Shown here one piece after another: positions 29,530 to 40,420 of a DNA stretch of 64,000 nt. The position numbers and the translations under genes are program-made. Every line of letters starts with the position of its first letter. Within the stretch, counting starts at the first letter, position 1. Under the pieces are notes generated by a model, which did not search any database, had not been told where the DNA came from, and worked only from the letters and a program-made list of their open reading frames with translations. Origin of the DNA: Durusdinium trenchii (lineage: Eukaryota > Sar > Dinophyceae > Suessiales > Symbiodiniaceae); the NCBI GenBank assembly GCA_963970005.1, contig CAXAMN010026495.1, positions 259,617 through 323,616 on the forward strand, given 5' to 3'.

Positions 29530-29905
29530 AAGAAGTGAAGCCCTAAAGCAAGCCCAAAGAAACCCTAAAGAAGTCAAGGCCCAAGGCAAGCCCAAAGAAA
29601 CCCTGAAGAAGCAAAGGCCTAAAGCAAGCCCAAAGAAACCCTAAAGTAAAGGCCTAACGCAAGCCCAAAGAAACCCTAAAGTAAAGGCCTAAAGCAAGCC
29701 CAAAGAAACCCTGAAGAAGTGAAGGCCAAAAGCAAGCCCAAAGACCATCTAAAGCAGTGAAGTGCTAAAGCAAGCCCAAAGAAACTCTAAAGAAGTGAAG
29801 CCTCAAATCCAACCCAAAGAGACCCTACACAGGCAAACTGAGCAAGCCGAACCAAACGAAACCCTAAAGAAAGTGAAGCCCTGTGCCAAGCCCAATGACA
29901 GAAGC
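29530..29905. repeat. Minisatellite with plant-type telomere motif, array 2
   Basis: About ten units of roughly 35-38 bp: GAAGTGAAGGCCTAAAGCAA then GCCCAAAGAAACCCTAAA. The unit is clearly the same family as 5286-5600 and in the same orientation. CCCTAAA occurs up to twice per unit. Confidence 0.85.
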
Positions 29906-30140
29906 GTAAACTCGGTTTCCTGACTCTGTCAAGACGGTTTTGTGACTTGGACGAGCCGGTTTCCTGAGTACTCTGGTGGTTTCCTGGCTCCGTCTTCTCC
30001 CCTTGTTAAACACAAGCTGCATTGACACTGACAGGTGTTGCGTTGCGTTGCATGAACCGAATCAAGTATACAAAGGTTCGTTGAAGAAAGCTTAAGGAAA
30101 AGAACAACACTGACAATAAACTGGGTGAAAACGCTTCTGA

Positions 30141-31577
30141 CTAAGGCGCCACAAAGTTCCCATGGAAGGGGCCTAATGCAAACAAAGCAGCATCATCCCA
30201 ATGTCCAGGAGCAACGACGCAATCACCAGTGTTCCAATCATTAGTGGATGAGCTTTTTGCGAATCTTCCCGTTTGTATCTCCAAGGACAAAAGCTTCACG
30301 GCCTCTCGCGACAAACATATGCCTGTACCACCATTAAGGAAAACACGACCTGGTTGCTCATGCTTGTGTGCGTAATTCTCCCTGCCAATTGCCCATAGAT
30401 CCGAAGCAGAAAAATTGCGACAACTCAGAATACGGCGCAGGTTTGAGGGAAGGAAAAGCGTATCAGAATCCAACCGACAAATCACGTCAGGTATTGAAGA
30501 GCTTCGCTGCATAGCTAGCCCGGCAAAATTGAATGCTAAAAAAGTTTTGAAAATGGTGTTCTGGTCACTGACATTGCTGTTGGCTTGGGAATCAGGGCCA
30601 ATGTCGAAGCCATTCTGAAGGTTCACCACCGGATATCCTCTGAAATGTGAAGGTGCGGGTCCAGCGGTGAAAAAGAGGAGAGAGTCACAGTGTTTGGCAT
30701 AGGTATCCGACACCATTGACATTCTCTCCACTTCCTGCGGATAAACCACCAGAACCAAGCACTGGACATTGTATTGGGCCCCAGGTTCTGATGGTTTAGA
30801 GACCTTCAGTGTCTCTCTTGGAGAGACTGGATTTTGTCTTTTGCGTCTCTCTTGAGGCTCCCTCAGTCTTTGACGCTTGCACTGCAAAGGGCCAGATGCC
30901 GGGAGCCAGTGTGTTGGAACTGGCATGTGCCGGTGCCAAACAAGCGTCAGTATGCGTTCGTAGTTTTCCGAAACCTCTGCAACAGGGAATGCCCACTCAT
31001 CTTTGCAAGGTGCTTTTGCGACTATTGGTGCCAGGTCCATCACACTCTCCAGATTTGTTAAAGCAAAATTTTCTTGTCCGGCTTCTCCCATCCACTTGAA
31101 AAAACACATGATTCCGTACACAAAATGGCCTATCAAACAGCGGGTTCCGCGATCGCGACGCTGGATTCCCTTCGGGCATGGCACACTCCACAAGTTCGCT
31201 CGCGCAGCCACAGTACGGATGGGGAGACTTGCTTGATGGATTGCTTGCCATATCTGGTGGCCATAATCTCTTTCATTAGGCCATGGCTCCTGATCGCAAC
31301 CCCAGCATACTTGTTCAGCAGCATTTTCAAGAGCTTGCCACCAAGTGCCACGATCTCGAAATCCATTGTTGATCCGACATATCGCATCGCAGGCCAAAGT
31401 TGCAGTCATGTTGGCCCAATGCCACAGGGAAGCATCTGTATTTGGCGCATCAATCAATTTTTCGCTGGTGTTTACTTCCATGTTGAACTTGAAGAATCTG
31501 GATGCTGCGGAAACACAGAAGTGTTTGAAAGATTTGATCAGATATACTGTACCTGCAAACTGCTGCAAACAAAACAC
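30141..31577 (-). CDS. GT31-like glycosyltransferase (C1GALT/Fringe type), likely one large exon
   Basis: 478-codon open frame. The C-terminal half resembles beta-1,3-glycosyltransferases of family GT31, which transfer galactose or GlcNAc in the secretory pathway. Seen: SMVSDTYAKHCDSLLFF (about 287-303), VICRLDSDTLFLPSNLRRIL (365-384) with a DxD-type metal site D370-S-D372, then VFLNGGTGICLSREAVKLL (412-430), matching the usual GG-x-G-x-(V/C)LS-x-EA, then CVVAPGHWDDAAL (453-465) near where the family has an (E/D)D-x2-LG motif. Residues 1-260 are Cys- and Trp-rich and unassigned; there is no clear signal anchor. The first Met is doubtful: acceptor-like TTTGTTTGCAG and TGTGTTTCCGCAG lie at the 5' edge. 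The frame ends soon after WDDAAL, earlier than usual. Both ends may be splice junctions, so boundaries are approximate. This is the only cellular-type gene I can support. Confidence 0.65.
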   Translation of the reverse strand: MFCLQQFAGTVYLIKSFKHFCVSAASRFFKFNMEVNTSEKLIDAPNTDASLWHWANMTATLACDAICRINNGFRDRGTWWQALENAAEQVCWGCDQEPWPNERDYGHQIWQAIHQASLPIRTVAARANLWSVPCPKGIQRRDRGTRCLIGHFVYGIMCFFKWMGEAGQENFALTNLESVMDLAPIVAKAPCKDEWAFPVAEVSENYERILTLVWHRHMPVPTHWLPASGPLQCKRQRLREPQERRKRQNPVSPRETLKVSKPSEPGAQYNVQCLVLVVYPQEVERMSMVSDTYAKHCDSLLFFTAGPAPSHFRGYPVVNLQNGFDIGPDSQANSNVSDQNTIFKTFLAFNFAGLAMQRSSSIPDVICRLDSDTLFLPSNLRRILSCRNFSASDLWAIGRENYAHKHEQPGRVFLNGGTGICLSREAVKLLSLEIQTGRFAKSSSTNDWNTGDCVVAPGHWDDAALFALGPFHGNFVAP

Positions 31578-32355
31578 AGTTGGAAAGGTGTCTGAATGAA
31601 GACTCGCTCCAGGATCCAGGCCCGCTCACAATTTGTGACAATCGCATATGCACCGACGTCCTGTTGCTTAGAAAAAATGATTTAAGCTGGTATGCGAAGC
31701 ACCGGCCTGTAACACACAAATTCATCAAACATGAAATACATAACAAAAGTGAGGATGTCATTCACGGGCAAAAAAGAAGATGACAGGAAACATCCTCACA
31801 CTGGATGACTGGAAACCGTATTCAACATATTCAAAAAGTTGTTTTTGGGCACAAAGCACATTGGCGAGGCTTCTGTGGGACACCAACACCCTATAGTCAA
31901 GAATCAACGGTGCTAGAAGGATAGGACCAAGAATGGAAGGAACGAACGAGCGTCCTGAGTCCAGCAGAACAAATGCATTTTGCACAACCAACACAAAAAC
32001 ACGAGCGCGGCATGAGTACCATGACCCAATAGCGAAGCTGGGCGGGCGCCATCAAAAACTGCACCCAAAATTTGATGTTCCACAAAAACTGCGTGATACA
32101 CTTCAGTGCCATGACAAGTCATGACAAGTGCAACAAACCTTCTTCTGAATTTGGACGCCTTGAAAAGATAAATTCGAAACTTTGACGAGCGCACTGTACA
32201 TTACCAAATTTCCTCTAGAGCACGCACATATCCACACAACGCGCAATCAATGTCCCGGCAAAGACCCCAAACAGTGCATCATAGTGCATCTAAACATCTA
32301 AGGTGTAGAGGTGTGGAACCAGAAGGTTCAGAGATGTAGCCGTATTGGGTTCCAA
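31578..32355. other. Non-coding stretch, no gene supported
   Basis: Upstream side of the GT31-like exon. Short frames only. Further exons of that gene may lie here, but I cannot identify them. Confidence 0.45.
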
Positions 32356-32360
32356 AGCAA

Positions 32361-32580
32361 GGTGAAGATGGTGATGATGGTGGTGATGGTGTGACAATGG
32401 CGGTGATGGTGGTGGGGATGGTGTTGTTGATGGTGGTGACCGTGATGGTGAAGGTGGTGGTGATGGTGGTGATGGTGGCGGTGATGGTGGTGATGGTGGT
32501 GATGGTTGTTGTTGGTGGTGGTGATGATGGTGGTGATGGTGAAGGTGGTGGTGACTTTGGCGGTGATGGTGGGGACGGAC
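32361..32580. repeat. (GGTGAT)n-type array
   Basis: GGTGATGGTGGTGATGGTG and variants run with few interruptions for about 210 bp. Frames crossing it give poly-His or poly-Val translations on the two strands; not genes. Confidence 0.9.
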
Positions 32581-34239
32581 GACTGTGATGCGCAGAAGCC
32601 GCATTGTGAGAAGTGCAAAAAAATCAAAATTAGTTTCGACTTTATTACCACTAACCATCGTGTTCAGCTTGTTCGAAGCCAGCTGGCCACCACGGAAACC
32701 AGCCCTGCCTGGATGAACTATGCAATGTCCTGCAGCCTGAAAGTCTTTTCGAGATAGCAGCCATCCCACAAATGTTTCGTGGTCAGCGATCAGCTTGAGG
32801 GACCCAGTGGACTCAAGCGGCCTTTCGAACGCTTTGCTCTCACCTACGTGTTGACTTTCAACTTCGCGGCGCGGTAGACATAGATCTACTATACTTAGGA
32901 ATCAAAAGAAAGGAACCCTACATGCTCGAACTTGATGCTCTTTGCGCGGTGTGTCCTAAAAATCAGGCTGGGGGCAGGCAAAAGCAAGCAAGATTCGAAA
33001 GCCTTTTCTATGCGCTGGCTGTAGCTCTCAGCCTGCGCCGAGCACGGCTACACGCAGGAAGGGACAGCGATCTTAATGGGATCAAAACTGCAAAACTGCT
33101 GCGGTATGGCCTCACGAATCACGAACACACACGCTATAAGTGTGAAAACCGTGAAAACGTGACGTGGAAATTGCGCACGGCAGTGGAAATTTGAAATTGA
33201 AGGCGCTTGGCCGTGGCAGCTGCGAGTGGCTTCGAGCAATCCCTTTTCGTGGCCGTGAGGGGTCTGGCCTCGTGAAAAAGGATACAAACGCAATGTAGGG
33301 TCTTCATAAGGGTCTGTGTGGACAATCTTTTGACTTCCAGCGGGGTAGGGTCAGCGCTACGTATCTGTCAGACCATCTGGGTGGCCAATTTGCTGCCACG
33401 CCATCGCCTCGATGTCCAGCTTGGAAATGTTCTTTGCCCGCTTCATCAAAGTGTCAAAGATCATGTCAACCAGCCCCATTCTCAATGGGAAACTCGGCGG
33501 TTTGGCTGAGTGCCATGCGAAAAAATGAAGCAAACCTTTTTGGAGATGCTTGGAATTGGTGCTTGAGCGGCTGGAAGTGAGGAGAGGTGTCGGCCAGCAA
33601 CAGTGGTGTCTGTGGTGAGCACAAAATCACAGATTCAGTGTACGCGAGGTGTTGTTTGGACCATGTCAACAAAATAGGGTCCATAGTTGTCCAGGAAATC
33701 ACTCGTGGTCCTGGATGCGATGCTCCATCATGTGATCAGGGGCAACAGCTTGAGCAAACAGGATGCACTGTTGGCTGAGTCTGGCACAGTCATTGTGGGA
33801 TCTGCGGCCAGGCAGACGCGCCAGCAAGCTCGCGCAGTGAAAATGCACAGCGGCCACGGACTTGTTGAGCGGCATATAGTGGTAATAGTAGTAGGCCATA
33901 CCAACGTCGCCAGCTGACTCCCAGACATCACCGACAGCATCAAAAGGGTTGACGGACTTCAGAAATAGTGCGCAACAGTGGCTCAGGAAGTCGAAGTCCC
34001 GGGGAGGCGATCATCGCAGAGTTGCAGTTGAAAGGCTGAGGGATAGATATATAGATGAAAAAAGTGAAATGGAAATCGAGTACATGTGCAACAGAACGAA
34101 TGTCAAAACTAAAGCAGGAGCAATTCACGAAGGAAAAAGAGCCTTTAAGAAAGTGAAACAAGAGACGACAGGAGAGGAGGGACAGAAGCAGCGCAGGACA
34201 CAGCGGCGCGCAGCGGCGCACAGAAAAGATTCATCTTCT
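32581..34239. other. Non-coding stretch, no gene supported
   Basis: Several frames of 60-130 codons on both strands (for example 33949-34350 plus, 33305-33628 minus), none with recognisable domains. The part near 34.0-34.24 kb may be the 3' end of the LINE-like element to its right. Confidence 0.4.
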
Positions 34240-34380
34240 ACCAGCTCGCCATCAAGTGGACCCGCAGAGCTTGCATCAGGTCATCATGTTCTTGTACTGG
34301 GTCTCGTTGTGGGTTCGACCTCGGCCGCAACGGGTGCCTCCACCTGCTGACTTCCGGTCTCAGCCGCCTCCCGGTCTGCC

Positions 34381-35047
34381 TCAAGCACGGTCACAGCGCC
34401 AGCCAATCTGGTAATGGAAGAGGACGAGGAACGTGTCAATGACAAGGGCCAAGTCCAGGACATCGGAGGAGCCTCGCTCAGGCACATGAAGCACATGAAG
34501 AGCACCACAGCTGCACGCCTTCCAGATGTACTGCGGCAGGTCGAAGTAGATCGGCTGTTGACCGTCGTTCTTCTCAATCCATTGCCCTTCGCGGCGCAGC
34601 AGCGCCACGTAGTGTCCGCCATGCCTGTCTCCAAAGTGCGCCAAAATGGCGACTACCGAGTAGGGCCGGCAGCTGGTTGCCATCGAAGATTGGGACTTGG
34701 ATCACCTCTTCGAATTGCACGTCAGGAATGCGCAGGGCCTCGTCGTGAACGAGGTAACCTCGGTCCAACTGCAAGCATTTGAAGGGTGTAGCGGACACAA
34801 TGGCCGTCCGCATACCCTGGCGGTGAAGCCAGGAGGTCGGGCAGTCTGAGACGTGGATGGTGGGCACGTCAAGTTCTTCAATCCAATTGAAAGTCAGCAG
34901 ACAGTGCTCACCACCCTTTTCATATACTTCAATCGTGTCACCATGGATCAGCCTTTGCTCCCATGTGTGATCCAACAAGGGGAATTGGCCCCACTCCAAA
35001 ACCCGCATGAGGAACTCGGCAGCACAGCTCGGTACACAAGGCAGCAA
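34381..35047 (-). pseudogene. Ubiquitin-specific-protease (C19)-like domain, frameshifted
   Basis: Two minus-strand frames join near 34.68 kb. The first (35047-34680) has AAEFLMRVLEW, resembling the QDA-x-EFL box of USPs, then a Trp/Arg/Asp-containing beta region, DVPTIHVSDCPTSWLHRQ, CLQLDRGYLVHDEAL and VIQVPIFDG. The second (34683-34381) has Y-S-V-V-A-I-L-A-H-F-G, D-R-H-G-G-H-Y, then QWIEKNDGQ. This fits the USP His-box pattern (Y-x-L-x-A-x3-H-x-G-x4-GHY) and the following acidic catalytic residue. The catalytic Cys box is not visible upstream; the preceding region reads as a finger with CPVITQLAAL. USPs remove ubiquitin. As part of a retroelement its role would be speculative, such as stabilising element proteins. 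Confidence 0.55.
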
Positions 35048-35079
35048 GCTGCGTGATCACCGGACAGTTGCGCTTGAGC

Positions 35080-35660
35080 AGCTGAAAGGATTTGACCATA
35101 TCAGCAGGCAGTTTGGGCAGCTGCAGGTTACAAAGGCTGCAAGGAGTGACAAAGGTGGTGGTGGTCACATGTTGCTTGCTTGTCAGAGTGCTGCAGGTAG
35201 TCCTGAATGGTGCCCTCGTTCAAGGCCCTGTAGATCGTGTCCAGGTCATGATCCGCCCGCGGTGCCGGCGGAAAAGGAATGGAGGTCAGGCCATGTGAAG
35301 GTGATTCTCATCAAGGCAGCAGAAGTCACAGAGGTGGCATTGATTCTGCATGGGCGCCGCCTTGGAGGTCCCTGGTATGCCAGTAGGCATGCCTGTGTGG
35401 TGAAGAGCAAAGAGCTGTAGATTCACCGCTGCAGAGCAAAGATGGCCTTGACGTCGTCGAGGTCGTTGACAAAAGATGCAGGGATCTCTTTGACGTTTGT
35501 GCGTGAAATCTCTTCCAGCCTGTACTGCTCGATCTGCAAGGTGGCTGTGGCTGTGTCTCAAATGAGATGTCAGCTCCTGGGTCCGTGGCGCGAAGCGCTG
35601 GCAGAGGATGCAGCGAGAGCTGAGGAACGCTCAAAGTGGTTCATCTTGGGCAAGGTCATC
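35080..35660 (-). pseudogene. Zinc-finger region upstream of the USP-like domain
   Basis: Finger-like pieces in shifting frames: MRHSHSHLADRAVQAG with PCIFC-x8-HLC (about 35430-35560), QCHLCDFCCLDENHLHMA (about 35285-35340) and PCSLCNLQ followed by RNCPVITQLAAL (about 35055-35150). They are spaced like C2H2/C2HC fingers and precede the USP-like domain. Nucleic-acid binding is inferred. Confidence 0.45.
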
Positions 35661-35817
35661 CCATGATCCCGCCATCAGGTGAACTCTGAGTTGTAGTTGG
35701 GCACGAACCAGTTCACCTGCATCATCCTTAGTGGAGTCGGAAGCCAGGCATGCTCGATTTTGGATGTGGGTTCGAAGGTGGGACCAATCATGAAAGTCTT
35801 GAAGACAGTGTGTGCGT

Positions 35818-35852
35818 GGATGGATGGATGGATGGATGGATGGATGGATGGA
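35818..35852. repeat. (GGAT)n microsatellite
   Basis: About nine GGAT/TGGA units. They lie inside the LINE-like remnant, between the two groups of fingers. Confidence 0.95.
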
Positions 35853-36245
35853 TCTTTTTTTAAGGTTGTGCTTTTGCTGCGTGAGTGGATGGATCTTTGA
35901 CCCTGGTCTAAGGCTAAGCGCATCAGAAGTAATCGACCTCGATGTGGTCAGCGCCGCCTTGCGCTCGCGCTTCCCCTTCGCCTTGCGCCGGCGACGATTC
36001 TGGGGCGCCTTTGAAGAGCTCCCTTGGCCTCAATCCACTGTCGGGCGTGGTTGCCTGTGTGGAACTGGCCGATTGGGTGCCAGGTGCCTGCTGTGGTGTG
36101 TCTTCCTTGGTGACACCTTTGCAGGGCCTGAGTGAGGACAGCAATGCCGCAGTGCTTGCGCGTAACCCTGGTGCCAAGCTGCCAAAGCAAGTGGGCGTGG
36201 TGGCCAATGGCCTCTCCCTTGTAAGCCTCGTCGATGCAGGGACTG

Positions 36246-37555
36246 CTAATGTAGTTGTTCCAAATGCATGGTCTCGTTGGACCGCTTCAGAATGGCAGTT
36301 CCACAGTGCTGACACTTGATGTATCCGGCTGTCTCAATGAAGTAGCGTTGTCCTTCAATGCGTTCAGCAGGTTGACCTTTCAGGAGTTCCTGAATGAGTT
36401 GGGCCCTGGTTGCCCGTAGCAGCTGGTTGGTCCCTGTCATGCTCGGGCGGTGGTTCTGGATGTCTGCCTGGACAGCGCTCTTGTAGTTTTTGTTCGATGA
36501 CACTGGTGGTGAGGCCCTGATGTATGCGAGTACTGCAAAGGGCACATTCCCAGTGATGGCCATCCCCAGAGGGTGGGTCAGTGCATTTATGCACAAATCG
36601 CTTCTTGTATTGTTTGGTGTTGGCGGCTTGTGTACGGCAGGGCTTGTCGTGGATGTAGTGAGCTGGGTCTTTGTAGATGGCCTCAATCCTGGCCATGGCA
36701 TATTGGTAGACCTGGCTGTGATCTTCATCGAGCGTCTGTTGCCACTGCTCTTTTGCTTCGTCATAGTACTCCTTGGCCCGTTCCCATGCAGTCAAGCCGG
36801 CATCCCTCTCTCCTCTGCGGAGATGTGGTTCGGCCCCTGGCTGATCTGGTGCGCGGGTTTGGGAACTGACATACAATGCTGTGACCTTGGACTTCTGTGC
36901 CGGATCATGGACGGCATCAATATCCATGAAGTTGTGTTGCTTTTTGGTTCCGGTCCAGGCTTCCCATATAGCAACTGACGGGATGACAAGCCGGATGGGC
37001 TGGGTGATATGTTGGGCCAGAATGCGCACGCCATAGTAAAGCGCTCTGTTTTTGGTTTGCTGTCCAGGAGGTATGCCTGTGATGGCTGCAAGCCTGTTGA
37101 GGCGGCCAAGACTGAGAGGACACAGAGTGCAAAAACCCAGGCCTGTGAGCGTTTGTCGTATGTTGTGGGCGCTGCGTCAATGGAGACGACATGGCCTTGA
37201 TATGGGCCAAGTTCGACAGTTTCGAGATGCTGCCACATCCCAAAGCCTCGTAGGGTGGTTGCACGAGCCCATAGTGGATCTTCATCTGGATTGTCGACTC
37301 TCTCGTACCAGGAAATGGGCATTGTTTGGCGCTCTTTTCCATGGTGCCATTTGCACAACCAAACTATGCGCTTGGAGGTTGCCGGTACCTGACATAGTGG
37401 GCACTGCTTGTGACCTTGCTGGTCTGGTACCCATGTTCGTAAGGCGTTGGCTTGTGCCTTGGATGCTTTGCATAGGAGCTGGTTGTAGACCTGCCAGTCG
37501 AGACCGTTGCGGATGTGCTCACAGTGTTTTCTTTGTCTGGGACGTCGTAGCCGCT
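36246..37555 (-). pseudogene. Finger plus RNase H-like domain of the LINE-like element
   Basis: Starting after a stop near 37.55 kb: HCEHIRNGLDWQVYNQLL, then QCPLCQVPATSKRIVWLC with WHH, a Cys/His finger. About 45 residues on comes HVVSIDAAP and a SQAWVFALCVL strand, resembling the first RNase H strand with its Asp. A frame change near 37.0 kb leads to KTERFTMA, ILAQHITQPIRLVIPSVAIWEAW, where RNase H would have E and a D (here Ser). Then come Ala/Glu-rich helices, a CALC finger (about 36.5 kb) and KCQHCGTAILKRSNETMHLEQLH in pieces at about 36.25-36.32 kb. The missing second Asp and the frameshifts indicate loss of activity. Confidence 0.45.
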
Positions 37556-37977
37556 AGTAGGCTGCTTCCTGCTGTAAGGTGGTTTGAATCTGCCACCATG
37601 GAGCAGTGAGGTCAATGGTCATCTCTGGGCCGTACTCCGTGGTGTCCCTGTGCCAGAGGTGTGGTTCTGTTAGCTCCCATAGGTACACAATGACGGCTGC
37701 CATTGGACCTTTGACTTGGTACCATGGGTATGTCTGGTGTTGGAGATGCCGTTGAGGACTGGCCCATGCTTGGCTGATGTGACCTTTCTGATCATCCGGC
37801 CATGCATCAAGTAGTTGCTTGAAAGCGTGGATGCGGTTGATGATGATCTGGTCCCCTGGATCTTGGTACCTCTTGGTGCCCGAGTTGGGCGCCAAGTGCT
37901 TGTCTGAGTGCGGTTCGATACCTTGGCGCAAGTTTTTTGGGCTTCGACTCCCCACATAGCAGCAGTTTGGATGCCTC

Positions 37978-38700
37978 CTATAGAGTCGTAGACGGTTGCT
38001 CAAACTGGGTAGGCGTAAAGCTCTGAGCTTGAGACGCCGCACGCCGCTGCTTGGCTTTCTGGTACCGCTTCTTGAGGACAGGGATGCGTCGAAATCGTCC
38101 CGCCAATTGTTTTTGCGCGAGGGCGTAGTCGAGGACTGCACCAGACAAAAGTGTTTGTGGGGGTGCGACAATTTGCCCATCGAACTTGGAGCCAAGTACA
38201 GTTTCTTCAAAGGAGCTTGGCGGAGTGTTCCAGTCTCCAACAAGTAGAAATTGGTGTCTTGTGGTTTGTAGTAGTCCAAGAAGTTTGGCCAGGATCTGGC
38301 TGTTTGTCTGCCCTTGTAAGGTGTCGGAGTGTTTGAAGTAGACCGCCACGAGCAGTAGGGGTAGTTCTCTTTTCTGCCACATACCCACACCCTTGAATGT
38401 CATAGCTGTCGACATAGGTGAGGCCCTCCGAGATGTCGCCGAGGATCAAAATGCCTCCACGCGTGCCTTCATTGGTGGATGGCGTAGTAATGCCCGGACA
38501 TATGGTTATGCCCTTGTGACATATGAGCGCCACTGGTACGTACTCCATCTGTTTTTTCGAGAAGCCATCGAGGGATGTGGGTACTTGGAAAGTCCCATGT
38601 GGGTTGAGTGTGCGGTGGTGCTTGGTGATCAGCCCATCCACCTCTGTTTCTTGTTTGAGATGGCACACTCATGCTTTCTTCTCGTCCATGAAGTATTGGC
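37978..38700 (-). pseudogene. AP-type (EEP) endonuclease of LINE-like element
   Basis: Best-preserved piece 38415-37978: LLLVAVYFKHSDTLQG, QFLLVGDWNTPPSSF (about 55-69, GDWN matching the catalytic GD(F/W)N box) and TLLSGAVLDYALAQ (88-101, matching S-x-(I/L)DY). The upstream part in another frame (38.7-38.4 kb) has HLKQETEVDG, resembling the catalytic QE(T/H), and RGGILILGDISEG. Endonucleases of the exonuclease-endonuclease-phosphatase fold nick target DNA for LINE insertion. At least two frameshifts are present. Confidence 0.6.
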
Positions 38701-38948
38701 CCAGATTCTCATTCGCCCAGGCATTGATGAGGTCCTGGAAAGGTACTTCTTCCTGGCTGTTGGCAGGGAGATCAATGTGTATGGACATCTGTATATGGTC
38801 CTTGAGGAAGCCGTACCTGTATGTGAAGGCTCTGGACTGAGTGACCAACCAGAGGGTGTTCACAAAGTGGCTGGCGTCGCCTTGGACATTGAGATCATGC
38901 TTCTGCCAGATTGTCTGCAGTCCAGGAAGGCTGTGAAGATCAACGGGT

Positions 38949-39796
38949 TCACAGGTTTAGACTTTCTTGAACTGCATCTCTGATTGTGCCCCATGGCTGC
39001 AAATTGTCTTCTTGCAGAAAGGCACATAGCCATGTGAAGGCCCTCCACGGGGCGTTTGCAAAGCATCGTTGGCTTGGATTCCCCACAACCATCGTCAGAT
39101 TTTGCATCAGGAGATCTGTGGTGGTTGCAAAATTGTAGAGAACGTTTTGATTCATCTTGACGTTCTCTGGCAACGCTTGGTCACACTCCTCTTGCGGTGC
39201 TGTGCCTCCAATCACCGCCCGGCACGTGCGTCCACCATCATCCAGGTTCGAGTGCGCGTGGCTGGTAGCAAAAGAAGTGTTTGGATCAAATTGCCATTGA
39301 AATTGATCAGAATGTTGCATGTCCCCAGCAACAAATGGCCGTGTGGGAAAAGTGTGAGGTCTCAAGGTATTGGGTCGCATGTCCCCTGCAACTCCTTGAA
39401 GCCATGAAGATCCCTGTAGCTGTGAACCATCGTGGATAGAAACATCCAATGCTCTGACAGCAAAAACGTCATGATCAAAGTCATGTCCCCAGTCAAAATC
39501 ATCCAGTGGGACTGGAATTGCCCAGTGCATGGAAGGTTACCCGCACGATCCTGGTGGTGAACTTGGGCTGGCGCTTTCTGTTTTCCTGCGCTTGGAAGAT
39601 CCTCAAGGCTGCTGTTTGGTCGTTTCAGCAAACCGTGAAGCTGAGACTTTTGTTCAGCTGAGAGAGAAGCTCCCAAATTGGCTACAAAGGATTCAAGGGC
39701 TGCAGGAAGTGGATCGATGTCCATGTTGGTGGTCAGCTCGTCTGGCTTTGGATCGTTGTTGACTGCCTTCATATACTCCTCGGAGAGTTGCTTCAA
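38949..39796 (-). pseudogene. Linker region of the LINE-like element, unassigned
   Basis: Two overlapping frames, 39796-39362 and 39530-38949. The first begins MKQLSEEYMKAV and carries SLSAEQKSQLHGLL. The second starts PVPLDDFDWGHDFDHDVF and later carries an NGHAHSN-like His/Asn/Asp-rich tract. No domain is recognised. They lie between the N-terminal finger and the endonuclease in the same orientation, so they belong to the same element. Confidence 0.4.
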
Positions 39797-40420
39797 TGCT
39801 TTCTGACCATCGTTGAGTTTCTGTTGACCGTCAAGAGGGGTTGGTATTGAGCTTTGGTTTGATCCAGCCTCTCTTGCAATTGTGTCTTCTTGATGGAGAG
39901 GTTCTTGAGGTCAGATACTTGACCTTTGAGCTTCGTGGCAATGTCCCTTTCGGATGCAGGCTCCGGAGCCGTGAGACGGCTCACCGCCTCCTGCACCTGA
40001 ACTGGCAAAGCTTCCATGTGGGACTTCAGCATCTCGGCCAAGTCGGGTTCTGGTGGTTTGGCGGGTCCAATGCCCAACAACTGGAGCTTGTCCTGGAGTT
40101 CAGTGGACATGCCGCTCCAAACTGTTTCCAGCAACTCAGTAGCTTCTCGCTGGATCTTCGTCTTCTTGAGGGGTTTAAATCTTCCCAAGCCTGGTGGCGC
40201 TTCAAGCCTTTGTGGTTGCCAGGGTGTCGGCTTGGTGGTGGGTCTTCCTTGACCTTTACCTTTTCCAATGCCTGCCCTGCTGGATGGCCACCAGTTGCCG
40301 CATAGTCTGCATCGAGTGTCCGGTCGAAGTTTGTCACTCCAAATCCAACTTGTGCATTTGCCGGAGGTGCACACCACATAGCTTCTGCACCATGAAGCCG
40401 GTTTGGAGGATGTCATTGTG
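39793..40420 (-). pseudogene. N-terminal Cys4 finger and coiled-coil part of LINE-like element
   Basis: 207-codon frame. Residues about 9-40 hold CTSGKC and, further on, DTRCRLCGNWW, a Cys4 finger of the Trp-x-Cys ... Cys-x2-Cys type. A Lys/Gly/Pro-rich linker follows (GKGKGQGRPTTKPTPW), then amphipathic helices, including DIATKLKGQVSDLKNLSIKK, resembling a coiled coil. This layout suits an RNA-binding ORF1 or N-terminal region. The upstream frame (40477-40706) adds a WVFPGDWCFARNSEGDLQ segment. Confidence 0.45.

Noticed and set aside
32290..32769. His-rich minus frame and Val-rich plus frame
   Set aside because: Direct translations of the GGTGAT array.
34640..34670. Sequence resembling the dinoflagellate spliced leader (CGCCATTTTGGCGCA on the minus strand)
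   Set aside because: It lies inside the conserved USP-like His-box coding sequence and matches the leader only partly; coincidence is the simpler explanation.
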